From: Xestospongia bergquistia
Lineage: Eukaryota; Porifera; Demospongiae; Haplosclerida; Petrosiidae
Reading direction: 5' to 3'
DNA: 64,000 bases
Assembly (NCBI GenBank): GCA_963965975.1
Contig: OZ014411.1
Location: forward strand, 64,501-128,500
A program made the translations under genes and the position numbers. The notes below the pieces were generated by a model that searched no databases, was not told where the DNA came from, and was given only the letters and a program-made list of their open reading frames with translations. Positions within the stretch are counted from its first letter, which is position 1. Every line of letters starts with the position of its first letter. Shown here one piece after another: positions 42,925 to 53,420 of the stretch.

Positions 42925-43225
42925 CTCTAACAAAATACCTGCAAGCTCTGATTGAGGCAAGGTTTTGTGAAGACATAAGTAAGCCGACATGCAAATGGTT
43001 CTTATAAACTCTTTGATCTTAGGTAAGGGGAAAGGTCTCTTCGCACTAGAAGATTCACCAGCAGGTACATTTATCTGTGAGTATAAAACAACTGGTGCTT
43101 ACACAAGGAAGGAGTACAGCAGGGAGGAATTTGAGTACAAATTAAATGAAGAAAAGTGTGCTTGTGTTGATGTCAAGATAGATGGAAAGATGTTGTACTT
43201 CGATGATACTCGAAGAATAAACCAA
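42925..43225 (+). pseudogene. SET-domain fragment, SET-YR copy F
   Basis: Small exon ALTKYLQALIEARFCEDI (about 42925-42978), then after the acceptor at 43022 GKGKGLFALEDSPAGTFICE, YKTTGAYTRKEYSREEFEYK, CACVDVKIDGKMLYFDDTRR. GKGLFA, CEY and DDTRR are the first half of the KMT5A-like SET domain; the NHS and GEEL-x2-DY parts are missing because piggyBac sequence starts near 43226. The open frame of 119 residues at 42989 crosses this junction and is a chance fusion. Confidence 0.65.
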
Positions 43226-43730
43226 GATGAAGGGGGTCCTGGCTGTTATAATAAATATGGACGTCCTCCACTGCCGGGACTTGACAGCATATTGGAAGAT
43301 GTCGTGGGAAAGTTACATTCCTTTCTTCCTCCCAAGGAACAGATTTGAAGAAGTCTTTTTGATGCTCCACCTTCCTGAACCAAAAACTTTAACACAAAGA
43401 CTTGACAAGGTTAGACCTCTCCTCGAATCGCTGCTTTGCAGTTTCCAGAGAGTTTTCTAGCCTGAGTGTGACGTTTCAGTGGATGAAACTATGGTTGGGT
43501 TCAAGGGTGTGGTTTCATTTAAACAATAATGTCCACTGAAATCGACCAAATATGGCCTGAAGGCGTTTGTTCTCGCTGACAGTAGAACGGGATATATTCT
43601 AAATATTTTCCCGTATACTGAAAGTGAGATGCGAAAAAAGTATTTGTCGTGTCTAAATCCTGATCTCCCTATGCTTGCCCAGGTTGTGATTGCCATTATA
43701 AAGGAGGCCTCAGAGGTTGGATGACTTCAT
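43226..43730 (+). mobile_element. piggyBac-like transposase core remnant
   Basis: Reads VLAVIINMDVLHCRDLTAYW, KMSWESYIPFFLPRNRFEEV, FLMLHLPEPKTL, then, after a stop, CDVSVDETMVGFKGVVSFKQ (first catalytic Asp box), a stop, KSTKYGLKAFVLADSRTGYI, NIFPYTES. It belongs to a piggyBac group different from the 32.7 kb element. No ends were recognised. It interrupts SET fragment F. Confidence 0.7.
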
Positions 43731-44640
43731 TCCTATTGAATCTACACCCAGTACTGGTCATTGGGTAGGGTTTGGGAGATTATGCTCCAAAAATGCTCTA
43801 TTATGTTAGGCTGCAATTCACAGGAAGAAGCTCTGTTATGCTCAGCCTGTGATGGACTCATTGATGTGTTAGTTATTATTGTGTGTGATAAGTGTTTAGT
43901 ATATTATTTGAGTTATCATTGATTTGGATTATTGTTAATGACTGTTACTGACACCTCTATTGTTCTTGTAATTTATATTAAGTGTGTTGATATATATTTC
44001 TTAGTGCTAGTTTTCACTAGTGTTACTTTTTCATTTGCACTTGTTCTATGTCCTGTGTACTATTTAAACTCTGTTCTTACTGTAATAAAATAGGCTTCTT
44101 GTGATATTAAAATTACCCTGTCAACTTGGTGACTAGTTGTGCTTGTGTAGCACCAGACCTCTTTTATCTAATTTTTCACATTAATTTTGGTGGCAATTAT
44201 GGGATTTCACTCATTGAACAAACATTCGACTTTCCATGCTTATTTTCAGGTTATATGACAACTCGCTCGGGATATAGCTACAAGCAACATGAAGAAATGT
44301 CAGCTGAAAGCTTTGAGAAGATTTTTCTACATGTTTAATGGACGATCAGCGTAAATGTGAGGAAGAAATTGCTGCCGAGCGTGCTCAGAGAGAAAAGGAA
44401 ATCCAAACAGATGGATATGATGAGGGAGCAAACGGAATCATTAGTGTGGATTGTTAGAGGGGCTCAAACGAAATCAACAAGAAGAGATGATGAACCTAGG
44501 TAACAGTTTTGATAATGATATTTTTTTGTTCCAGGAAAGGAAAAAGTTAAGCTGACGACGAGAGATAAAAAAAAAGCTTAGGACGTCCGCGAGGACAAAA
44601 GTCTTTTAGATGACGTGAGTGAGATTTGATTAAGGAAGGA
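43731..44640 (+). mobile_element. Gypsy-family fossil (possible LTR and gag start)
   Basis: A promoter/terminator-like AT-rich stretch ending ACCCTGTCA near 44121, followed by TTGGTGACTAG, resembles an LTR end and a primer-binding region. A gag start (TTRSGYSYKQHEEM, near 44260) and the coiled EEEIAAERAQREKEI piece (about 44.35-44.41 kb) follow. The same gag piece stands at 30.4 kb. Broken and truncated, no pol; LTR limits are not certain. Confidence 0.5.
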
Positions 44641-45209
44641 GGGGGGTAAAAAGTACTGTAAATTCTGTAAGCAATTGTATTAAAAGTATATAAAAATTAA
44701 TTAAAATGTTATTGATGTCCACTAAATTTGACTACAGGACTGATTGACTGACCATTCAACTATCAAGCATTTGACTATTTGACTGACTTCATTGACTTGA
44801 TGAGTGTCTGTCTATTTGATCAAAATTGCCCGTCCGCTCTTTTAGCTCGACAGGGATCATTAGAAGAAAAGTCCATGAGATGGAAGTGAGAGGAAATGCT
44901 TACTTATATAATCGTAGAAACTTCTTAACAAACTCTACAGTGAAAAGGAAGTGGGGGATTCAGTGTATGCCAAGGCACAACAAAAGAGGACAGCTTAACA
45001 AACTGTATAAATCATGCTCAAAGAGAGCACTGCATGTTTTACAATTACCTTGCTCACATCTTGCAAGGTGTGAGCCAGTGCATCCATTCCGGCAGCTGTG
45101 GGAGTGAATAGCACAAGCTAAGATGAGGCACAAGCCAATATGGAGATGAGTGCTCTCATTCATGCTCCCAGGAACGTTTTGGAGGAACTGCTGGCGAGGG
45201 TAAGTGTTT
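44641..45209 (+). other. N-terminal pieces of the Plavaka/KDZ-like element
   Basis: Contains AAGAACTGTAAGTTCTG-like repeat sequence (about 44650) and a copy of the exon AREHCMFFDHL/TCSHLARC-type region at about 45010-45150 that also occurs at 52.85, 55.32 and 59.81 kb. In one frame it gives ANMEMSALIHAPRNVLEELL after 45137, parallel to AALIHAARNVLLQLRKQCE of the later copies. Probably 5' coding exons of the transposase gene below. Confidence 0.4.
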
Positions 45210-46412
45210 TGTACATTCTGACTAACCAGTCCATTTTACAACCTAGCGATTCTGTTATTTTTTAAATGTTGGCTCGCCACCTCAATAACCAAAGAAAGGA
45301 AGAAATGCTGGACATTCTCAATCGTTGTGGCTGTCAAAGGTGCCAACATGTTTGGTCTGAGAGGTCAATAATTTTCAAATTAGGTCACAGTACCTACAGT
45401 CAAAATGTACTTAATAATACCTTAAATAGTTGTTCCTTTTAGGAATACTTGTGCTACACTGAACCGCATCATCTTAAATCCTTTGCTGCTGGTAGACAGA
45501 TTGTTATAGTTCCATTGTTTTTGTACTCTGATAATACAAGTGGAAACAGATCAAAAAAGTGGAACAAATTTGATTTGTGGTGTCTATCTCTGGCTAACCT
45601 TCCAAAACACGAAGCTCAAGCATTTACCAACATACACTTCGTTGCCTGTTAAAATTGCATATCTGCCAAAGAAATGAGTGGTCCCATTGTTAATGACCTT
45701 TGTTTGCTAGAAAAAGGTGTTTGTGTGTATGATTCATTTTTAGAGGCTGATGTTCTTGTAATTGCTCCTGTCATATGTTTACTCTGTGACAATGTCAGAG
45801 CTTCAGAACTTCTTAACCATCAAGGTAGTACTGCTGTGAAACTTTGCCGACTTTGTATGGTTACTATACACATTTTGTTGATGTATAATTTCTTGCTACT
45901 AGACATTTGATGCAACTGTGCTTGGGCAGCCTCGCTCGTAGCAACTGACTATAAGCCAGATTGCACACATATCTGAACAGACAACAGAGGCATCAAGAAA
46001 GTCTTTACGAAAAAATTATGGAATAAGAGAAGGTGATAATCCTATGTTTAACCTCTCAGTGGATTTCTTCAAGTAATTAATTACATTTGGTATTATTACA
46101 CATGTGACACTATCCACAGATCAACACCAGTGGAAGCTCTACACACAATTCTCTTGGGTTGTTGCAAATATATGTTGCGTGAATTTATGGATAAGAGATC
46201 TCGTCAGGAGAAGAAGGAAATTCTTGCTAGGATTAAGTCATTTCCATACTGTGGTTTTACCACTCGTATTACTGCTAATATATGTTATTATTATAAGTCT
46301 TTTGTAGGTCGTGATTTTAAAGCATGGATGCAAATGGCTCTTTTTATTATAAGACCGTACTTATCAGAATCTGAAAGAAAATGTTGGTTTGAACTGGCTA
46401 AAGTACTCCAGT
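45210..46412 (+). mobile_element. Plavaka/KDZ-like transposase gene, broken
   Basis: Pieces in order: DSVIF then MLARHLNNQRKEEMLDILNR, CGCQRCQHVW (45247-45360); EYLCYTEPHHLKSFAAGRQI, LFLYSDNTSGNRSKKWNKFD, WCLSLANLPKHEAQAFTNIH (45443-45652); MSGPIVNDLCLLEKGVCVYD, VICLLCDNVRASELLNHQGS, KLCRLCM (45674-45858); then TPVEALHTILLGCCKYMLRE, KEILARIKSFPYCGFTTRIT, SFVGRDFKAWMQMALFIIRP, LSESERKCWFELAKVL (46111-46410). DxTSGN-x2-K-x-WNK, CDN-x-R-A-x-E...C-x2-C and VE-x-LHTILLG are hallmarks of fungal Plavaka and related KDZ/CACTA-like transposases. A few stops split the gene. It abuts SET-YR fragment G at about 46412. Confidence 0.75.
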
Positions 46413-46414
46413 GT

Positions 46415-47220
46415 GCCATCAGATTCTGATGAGGAGGAGGACAAGCACCAGGAGGAGGACAGAACTACATTACCTGCAGAGGAAGAGGAGGGTTAGTCCC
46501 ATCCTTTCTTCTGATTCAGAATCAGGTAATGAAGTTATTGAGGTTAAGGGGTATGATTCTGACTCAACTCTGTTATCCTTGAATCAGATTCAGACCCACA
46601 AGCCATTGAAGTGATATCTGATTCCGACAATGTAGTGCTTTTGGAGGATGTAGAGCCAACACCGGTGAAAAGAGACTTTGAGTGCTACAGAAAAATGGTG
46701 TCCGGTACCAAGTTGTCTGTCCAAACCTCAAAAGAAACTCTCAAATCACATCATTTGTGCCCATCCCCATGTCACCACTGAAGAGAGGGCGGTGTATCTC
46801 AAAAAGGCTAAGATTGCCACACCCACTGACAGAAAAACATCCGTAGTTACAACTTTAACCATCGACAAAGCATTCAAACTGGCAACAAGGCGGAAACAAC
46901 AGAGAAAGCGAAGGTGATACATCCCACGTACAAGTGATGCCTAGGTAAGACCCACCATTACACATGGTTTTGTACAGTTGGCAACAAACTATTAGCAGAC
47001 TTCCGTGAATATCTAACAACACCTGACGGGGGACGAAGAATATTGGGGAGGCCAAACAGATAGCAGAGGATGTTTCAAAATATCTTTACTATGCTGACAA
47101 CACCAAGGTTAATGAGAGAATGATTGTGGATATTAAGCTACCAAATGATTTGTACTTGTACCCCATAACAAATCTATGCATACATTACACTCATGTATGT
47201 GTATATATTATATTTTTTTA
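46415..47220 (+). pseudogene. SET-YR copy G: acidic linker, finger and recombinase N-terminus
   Basis: Acidic pieces SDSDEEEDKHQEEDRT, DSESGNEVIEVKGYDSD and ESDSDPQAIEVISDSDN (46420-46640) lead to KWCPVPSCLSKPQKKLSNHI, ICAHPHVTTEERAVYLKKAK (about 46694-46815), a finger of form C-x4-C-x10-H-x4-H with LSNH. A basic run (RRKQQRKRR) ends near 46917. About 46990-47200 reads ADFREYLTTPDGGGR, a frame change, and YYADNTKVNERMIVDIKLPN, homologous to the core-binding domain of A. It stops there: no catalytic part and no SET. Confidence 0.7.
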
Positions 47221-47264
47221 AATTCACAACTGAATATCTCTTGTCACTGATTCATTCATCTTTA

Positions 47265-47432
47265 TATAGTTGGATATGAATGTGACATCTGTAAGATAAC
47301 TTTCCCATTTAAATCTAAATTGGAGCAGCATTTAAGAACTAAGAGACATTGTGAATTTGCTGCTACCCTTCAGCATTTATCTTCAGAAGACATGTTCTCT
47401 GGTGATCAGACTGAGTACTTGGATTGTTCTGT
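47265..47432 (+). CDS. C2H2 zinc-finger exon
   Basis: YECDICKITFPFKSKLEQHL, RTKRHCEFA gives a standard C-x2-C-x12-H-x4-H finger, then SSEDMFSGDQTEYLDCS up to a donor-like GTATGT. Its parent gene is unknown. It may belong to the SET-YR G copy or to the repeat family that follows. Confidence 0.5.
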
Positions 47433-47559
47433 ATGTTTATTAATCATAATACTTAATATTACTAGCAATATCGAGGCCTAGGTATTACGCATGCGCACAC
47501 ATGTAACATTGTACTGCTTTACACATTTACAGTCAAGTTGTTGAGTTTTGAAAATAGAG

Positions 47560-48182
47560 CTTCTTAAAAGTATATAAAAATTAATTAAAATGTTATTGAT
47601 GTCCACTTACAGATATTATGATTGATCTACTTCAATGGATAGTTTCCATTGGGGGATGGAATTGTTTGTTACTTTGTAACCTGACGATAAGCCAAACAAG
47701 AAAATAGATGCTTGAAAATTGACTACACTAACACTTGAAACATACTCCATTGCATGCATTTCTGCAACAAGTAATGCCTACAACATGAGCAAACACACAT
47801 GGACCCATAATGGTAGAAGAAGGAGGGGGATGAAAAGAACTGTAAGTTCTGTAACCAATTGTGTCATGACTGTTTCATTTCTTCTTCAACATAGATATTG
47901 TTGTGCTCACAGCACTTCGATGAAATTTCAGTAAGCACAATTACAACTATTTGCACTGTTGCATATGTATTTCCATTTTGATATGATGGGAGGAGGTGGA
48001 GGGACAGGTTTAGGCAGACTAACTGCCCTTTCACTTTGTGCAGAGGCACAAACAGCATAGGGCAGTTGATCAACACGCTGCTGATCTTGGGGTAAGTATA
48101 TATAATATAGCATGTGATAAGTGTTCTTCTAGATTCTCCACAGGAAAAAGACCAAGATCAGCAGACAAAAACATTACCATAA
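47560..48182 (+). repeat. Zinc-binding exon cassette, copy at 47.7-48.2 kb
   Basis: First of many related cassettes. Exon 1: CKFC...LCHDCFISSS (about 47825-47930, here with a few changes), ending in a conserved CAGTAAGCACAATTACA donor region. Exon 2: RRWRDRFRQTNCPFTLCRGT, NSIGQLINTLLILG-like reading around 47990-48092, with C-x4-C and a later C/H pair. Exon 3: DSPQEKDQDQQTKTLP (about 48133-48180). The exons look like treble-clef zinc-binding modules that precede the Plavaka-type gene, although no transposase core follows this copy. Confidence 0.5.
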
Positions 48183-48500
48183 AAAAGTGAGCTGATACAT
48201 ATAAGTCATACAGCAATGTCACTTCCTTTTAATTTAGGTACCAAAACAGACTATTATATATAATATTAAAGGTAATTACATACAACATTAGGACTTTTTA
48301 CATACAATTTTATTTACGTATTTTTCTTTACATTTCATTTCTATTTAAAATAATAATGGTAACGTTTCATGATGATAATAATAATACAAAAAATAATGAA
48401 AAAGTTTCTTCGTTAATACTTGTGAGTTCTAAAGAGAACAAGAGAAACACAATCAGTAACATGTTATCTTGCTCTACATTGGTGAGCCCCACCCAAGTTT
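48183..48500. other. AT-rich spacer of the cassette repeat
   Basis: Contains the spacer shared with 51650-51780 and 53990-54120 (TACCAAAACAGAC, TACATACAATTTTATTTA). No exon. Confidence 0.5.
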
Positions 48501-48835
48501 CAACATTAATTAAATTAATTAAGTAATTCAAGGTGTCAGTGTGAATTTTATTTTTGCACCTGCAATTCTCAACTCAACTTTAGTGAATTCGGGTTATTTC
48601 TTCATGGCTGACGTTTAAGAAATGTAAAAATCTTTGATTGATGGGGAGTGTTTGATTGCATACATAAGTGTACTAACTAACAATTAGTTGTATATAAGTA
48701 TGTAATATTTACAATTAAATTTTAGTAGTGTTGAAACGAGTAGTGCAAACATTCAAATAATTGATCGACTATTCAGTTTGAAGCCACGTCCTTAACATGA
48801 TAACACATGCTCAACAGAGTTTCTATATATTACAT
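48501..48835 (+). repeat. Diverged N-terminal exon copy (MADIKEIVKSL family)
   Basis: Homologous to the intact copies at 52380, 54720, 56350 and 60830, but the exon is damaged (ATGGCTGACGTTTAAG). The adjoining GAAGCCACGTCCTTAACATG matches 56650 and 61135. Confidence 0.55.
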
Positions 48836-48959
48836 CCAAAATGATATGTGATGTAGATGAACTTTGACCAATTATCATATCTGTGCACTCTGTTATCAAC
48901 TTGTAACAAAACTAGTAATTCTTACATAGTTTTTGCATCTAATATCCAAGAGTAAACAC

Positions 48960-49080
48960 TACGACAAACTATCGGTAAGCACAATTACAGCTAGTTGATA
49001 CTGTTGCATATGTATTCCCACTTGCATAGACTTCTGACGGTGGAAAAAGTGGAGGTAGAGCTATATGCAAACTAACTATA
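48960..49080 (+). repeat. Zinc-binding exon 2, partial copy
   Basis: GGTAAGCACAATTACAGCTA at about 48973 and a degenerate exon 2 (to 49080), cut by the Tc1/mariner-type element that starts at 49081. Confidence 0.5.
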
Positions 49081-49605
49081 CTATGTCCAAGTTGAGAAGA
49101 GCCCTTCATTAAAAAAGGTGTTTTATGCATGGAATGTAAGGTGAGGATTTCCTTCTCTATTATACACAATTAGCGCTGAAGCACATTTTAACTATATTCA
49201 TTTTCTGTTCACGTGAATGTCATGCAAACACAACATGTTTTCTCTCGCGTTTGTGAACATACCAACTGTCTTCCTTCTTTGTCGAAAGGTCTTTTTCAAA
49301 AGCATGGTGGCTTTATAGATGCATCAAATCACAAAAAAGACGACACCTGGTTATTATTTTAATAATAATTGTTATAATATACCATTTGTTCATATAATTA
49401 GAATTGTAATTTTGAATTACCATGTGACAGATGGCTGACTTCTCAAGGCAAAAATTGTTTTTTATTAAACCCTCGAAGGTGTTCAATTTGAAGTATGTGA
49501 AAGGTATGCCATTGAAAATGTATGGAGTTTTCTAGTTTGGTACTTTCTCGTAGTGCTAGAGAGCCAAATTTCATATATGAAATGCGCATTTGCAAGCTGA
49601 ATTGA
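49081..49605 (+). mobile_element. Tc1/mariner-type remnant, older copy
   Basis: Starts at TA with CTATGTCCAAGTTGAGAAG, one mismatch to the TIR at 57852. It shares CATGGAATGTAAGGTGAGGA, the CACGTGAATGTCATG region and the ATGGCTGACTTCTCAAGGC region with 57852-58616, but about 160 bp of the HTH exon is deleted. The right TIR was not found. Confidence 0.65.
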
Positions 49606-49689
49606 TAGTGCAAGTTTCATGTTGATGTACATTATTATTGTGTTTAATTCTGCAGAAAACCAGCATCTATATGATTAAAGAATGTGGAA

Positions 49690-50010
49690 ATAGTGGTGAA
49701 TCACGGAGGGGATGCGGAAAAATGTAAGTTCAGCTAGCATTGTCACTGTTTTATTTCTTCTTCAACACAGATAATTTTATGTTATGACCATTTCTACGAG
49801 CTGTCTGTAAGCACAATTATAGCTATTCGTCATTTTTGTATATATATTCCCTTTTTCAAAGAGTTCAGAAGGAGGAATGAATTGGAGACAGAGAAACCGG
49901 CAGACTACCTGCCTTTCAAATTATGCAGAAACATGAAAGAGATAGGGCAGTTAATCTGCCGGTATCATAATGATGCTTTAGGTGTGTGTATAATATAGCG
50001 TGCAATAAGT
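49690..50010 (+). repeat. Zinc-binding exon cassette, diverged copy
   Basis: Exon 1-like CGGAAAAATGTAAGTTCAGC, then AGCACAATTATAGCTATTCG, exon 2 with SEGGMNWRQRNRQTTCLSNY-like reading (49865-49960), and IGQLICRYHNDALG (about 49942-49983). The IGQL-x-C-x2-H motif is kept. Confidence 0.5.
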
Positions 50011-51290
50011 GTGATAATATTTGTATTCTAGTTAATAAAATGGACCAGTGATCTGTATTTGTACCATTTAGACCATTTTCATTTATGAGTCTGAAAACTG
50101 AAGTTTAAACACTTGGTCTTTGAGAAAGGGTCCCAATCCAGGATTGACCATTGTCAATTTTATCCCCTGGGGGAGCAAACAACAATTTTAAAGGAGTCAC
50201 TGATACATAGTATTACAAATGGGATTACGTGGAGGTGATGGTAGATTGTGAAGCAAATAATAGTCTTTTTGCAGTTGGGATGGTTGAAACATTGGTTTGT
50301 TATTAATCCATGGAAAGGATAGGAGAATGAAAGCTGATATGTTTTGGTATCATATATTATAGACATGGGAATTACAAACCTTCCAACTCATCTGCATTTA
50401 GCGGGTGACACCCGCTTTTGCCGTCGTTCTTCCTTACTTCACCTACGCTGCACACGTATGGGATAGGCGGGGCCTTAGTTTATGCAAGCGTGGGAGAATG
50501 GAGCTTGGAGAAAGCATTGGTACTGGCAGTGTTTGTGGCCGCAGAAATTACACAGTTGAAGTTAAGTTAAATTACGAACTTTAATAAATGCAATAAATAG
50601 TAGGCTAAAGATAATGAACAAAGATGGGAGTGTGGCCTCAAATTAATATTAGTAATAGAATTATCATATGCCAACTAAATAAAAACACACTTTTTAATAC
50701 AAATTACAATTATTTTAAATAATGACTTTATTCTCCGAATAGTTTACTTAATAGATGTCTATAATTTTGGCAACTTTAATAAATATACACTATTAAGCTA
50801 TACATGAAGGTTAGTAAAATGTACGCACAAGATTTGGCCCAGAGCCTGCATATAATTATAAAAGTTGTATGAATATTCGTGAACTAATCATTAGATGTTA
50901 CTTATAACACTTACCAACCCATATATGTTGCTTTTTCGATTTGGCCTTTGTTGAGTAAGACGCCCACTTGCTAATTCCTTTAAGATACTGGGCGTTACTA
51001 CAAGAGCTCTAATTATCTCATTCATTCCTAATTCCCACGCATTTTGAAAATATTAAAATCTCGAACTTCATCAAGCAACTTCATTATTGAACTGTCAACT
51101 GTGCGATGGAGTACCTACCTACCTTTGAAAGAGACGAGGAAGTAGAACTTGCGCTTGACGAGACTCAATGTATACCTATTTCTAGCCTTCAGGTGAACTA
51201 TGGAAAACAAGCCACTGGGCTTCATTTTTTTTACTGAAGAAGAAGAAAAATGTAAGCACATACATAATTCTATTCTTTGTATAAATATAT
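50011..51290. other. No recognisable gene
   Basis: AT-rich. A compact perfect palindrome, GCGGGTG and CACCCGC around one A, lies at about 50401-50415 with further GC-rich sequence (50420-50480), unlike its surroundings. No coding region is supported. Confidence 0.4.
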
Positions 51291-51360
51291 TTATTTATAG
51301 CCCTACTGGTTACCGACGGAAAAATCTCTTAGGGGGTGGGAATCTATAACCAGCAAAATA
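51291..51360 (+). repeat. Copy of the unknown exon at 37.84 kb
   Basis: CCCTACTGGTTACCGACGG and GGGTGGGAATCTATAACCAG repeat 37838-37905, with a small deletion in the middle. Confidence 0.65.
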
Positions 51361-51775
51361 TACAATTACAGCTATTTGTCACTGTTGCATATGTATTTCT
51401 ATTTGCAAAAGACATCTGAGGGGGGGAAGAGGTGGCGGGAAAGGTTTAGGCAGACCAATTGCCCTTTCTCTTTGTGCAGAGAGACAAAGAACATAGGGCA
51501 GTTGGTCTGTCGTCAGCATGCTGCTGACCTTGGGGTGAGTATATATAATATAGCATGTCATAAGTGTTCTTCTAGATTCTCCACAGGAGAAAGCCCAAGG
51601 TCAGCAGCCGGCATTACGATAAAAGAGTAAGCTGAAACATTATATATAAGTCATACAGCAATCGTCACTTCCTTTTAATTTAGATACCAAAACAGACAAT
51701 TATATATAACGTTAAAGGAAATAAATACGTACAACATTAAGACATTTTACATACAATTTTATTTAGGTATTTTTT
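51361..51775 (+). repeat. Zinc-binding exon cassette, copy 51.4 kb
   Basis: Exon 2: TSEGGKRWRERFRQTNCPFS, LCRETKNIGQLVCRQHAADL (51409-51534), with C-x4-C and C-x2-H; exon 3: DSPQEKAQGQQPALR (51577-51625). Nearly identical to 53725-54120 (offset about 2.34 kb). Confidence 0.6.
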
Positions 51776-52160
51776 ACTAAGGAGGGGGGTAAAAAGAACT
51801 GTAAGTTCTGTAAGCAATTGTGTCAAGATTGTTTCATTTCTCCTTCAACACAGATATTGTTGTGCTTACAACACTACAACAAACTATCAGTAAGCACAAT
51901 TACAGCTAGTTGTCACTGTTGCATATGTATTCACACTTGGATAGACTTCTGACAGAGGAAAAAAGTGGAGTGAGAGCTATAGACAGACTAACTGCAATTT
52001 CGCTTTGTGCATAGGCACAAAGAGTGTAGGGTAGCTACTCTGTTGATATCATGTTGCCGCTCTAGGATATGTATATATATAATATAGGAAACGATAAGTG
52101 TCATAATATCTGTGTTATTCTAGCTTCTGCATGAAAAAAGCCCAAAAGGAGAAGCAACCA
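51776..52160 (+). repeat. Zinc-binding exon cassette, copy 51.8 kb
   Basis: Exon 1: KKNCKFCKQLCQDCFISPST, QILLCLQHYNKLS (about 51790-51890), C-x2-C-x3-C-x2-C with a following C-x2-H; exon 2 degenerate (51955-52070). Nearly identical to 54120-54490. Confidence 0.6.
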
Positions 52161-52379
52161 TTGATTTAAAAAACAAAAGTTTAACAGCTACAGAAATTAT
52201 TTTATGTATACTTTTAGAGGTAAAGTTATGGTAGACAAGAGATTAAAAATTAACTTCTTTGGTGTGTATTTTAGTGCTTAAAACTTAGAAAATTGAAGGA
52301 AAGTTATGCAATACAAGGGGTTAAAATTTTGCAAACTTTAGACTGGTACACCCGAGTTTCAACATTAATTGAATTAATT

Positions 52380-53280
52380 AATTAATTCAAGGTGTGAAGG
52401 TGAATTTTATTTCTGTTATTCTCAACTCAAGTTTAGTGAATTATGGCTGACATTAAAGAAATTGTCAAGTCTTTGATTGACGGAGAGCGTTTCATTGTAT
52501 TATAGATAAGTGTACTAACTAACAATTAGTTGTATATACATGTGTGATCTTAACAATTAAACTTTAGTAGTGTTGAAATGAATAGTGATGTTAGTACTGG
52601 AAACACTGCGAATAGTTTGACTGGTAGTACTACGACTGCAGCTGCTCTTAGCAGTACCAATGCTTCTGCCATCACTGGCACTGGATGTAGTTCCATAAAT
52701 ATGCTCACAGTCAAGAGGCAAAGATACCTGAATTAAATCGTCCTCAAAGGATGAAGGGAGAGAGCGCTGTAAGTACATACTGATTTATATTTCTGTACAC
52801 GATCTATTCTTATAGGTTTACTTGTGACAGATGAGAAAATTGGTCCTCAAAGAGAGCACTGCATGTTCTTCGATCACCTCACTCACATCTTACAAGGTGT
52901 GAGCCAGTGCATCCATTCCGGCAGCTGTAGGAGTGAATAGCACAAGCTAATATGGAGATGAGGCAAAAACCAACATGGAGATGAGTGCTCTCATTCATGC
53001 TGCCAGGAACATTTTGCTCCAACTCAGCAAGCAGTGTGAAACCCAGTGCACGCTCCACACTGTTCTGCTTTTGGAGAGCGAGGATAAGTCTTTTGTAGAT
53101 GTTGACTAACTGGTGTATTTTACAACCTAGCGATTCTGTTATTTTTCAAATGTTGGCTCGCCACCTCATTAACCAAAGAAAGGAAGAAATGCTGGACATT
53201 CGCAATCGTTGTGGCTGTCAAAGGTGCCAACGTGTTTGGTCTGAGAGGTCATCATCACTCACTAGTGAGTGAGATTTGAT
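52380..53280 (+). CDS. N-terminal exons of a repeated element gene, copy 52.4 kb
   Basis: Exon 1 MADIKEIVKSLIDGERFI (ATG 52443), exon 2 SVEMNSDVSTGNTANSLTGS, TTTAAALSSTNASAITGT (52568-52690), then a piece around 52720-52770 with a small deletion compared with 54903-55240. Further exons: SASIPAAVG-type piece (52850-53060) and SDSVIFQMLARHLINQRKEE, CGCQRCQRVW (53127-53260), the latter identical in kind to the Plavaka-like gene at 45.25 kb. This connects the MADIKEIV exon, the zinc-binding cassettes and the Plavaka-like core as one element family. The core itself is absent here. Confidence 0.5.
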
Positions 53281-53420
53281 TAAAATGTCACACAATTATT
53301 GTGATCTTTCTGGTAATTTAGTACCGTTTGATGGATGTTGTCTCACATCCTCCTATTCCTTCTTCTGATCTTCCTATTCCTCCTTTTTCTGATCCTCTTT
53401 CTCCTGTTCCTCCCCTTGTA
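53281..53420. other. Proline-rich micro-region
   Basis: TCCTCCTATTCCTTCTTCTG-type pyrimidine-rich sequence that reads PPIPSSDLPIPPFSDPLSPV, before a GTAAGT at about 53417; also at 58860-58930. Possibly a Pro-rich exon. Confidence 0.4.

Noticed and set aside
43731-44121. Exact LTR limits for the Gypsy fossil
   Set aside because: Only the right edge is suggested by the primer-binding-like sequence; no second LTR was found, so limits are not claimed.
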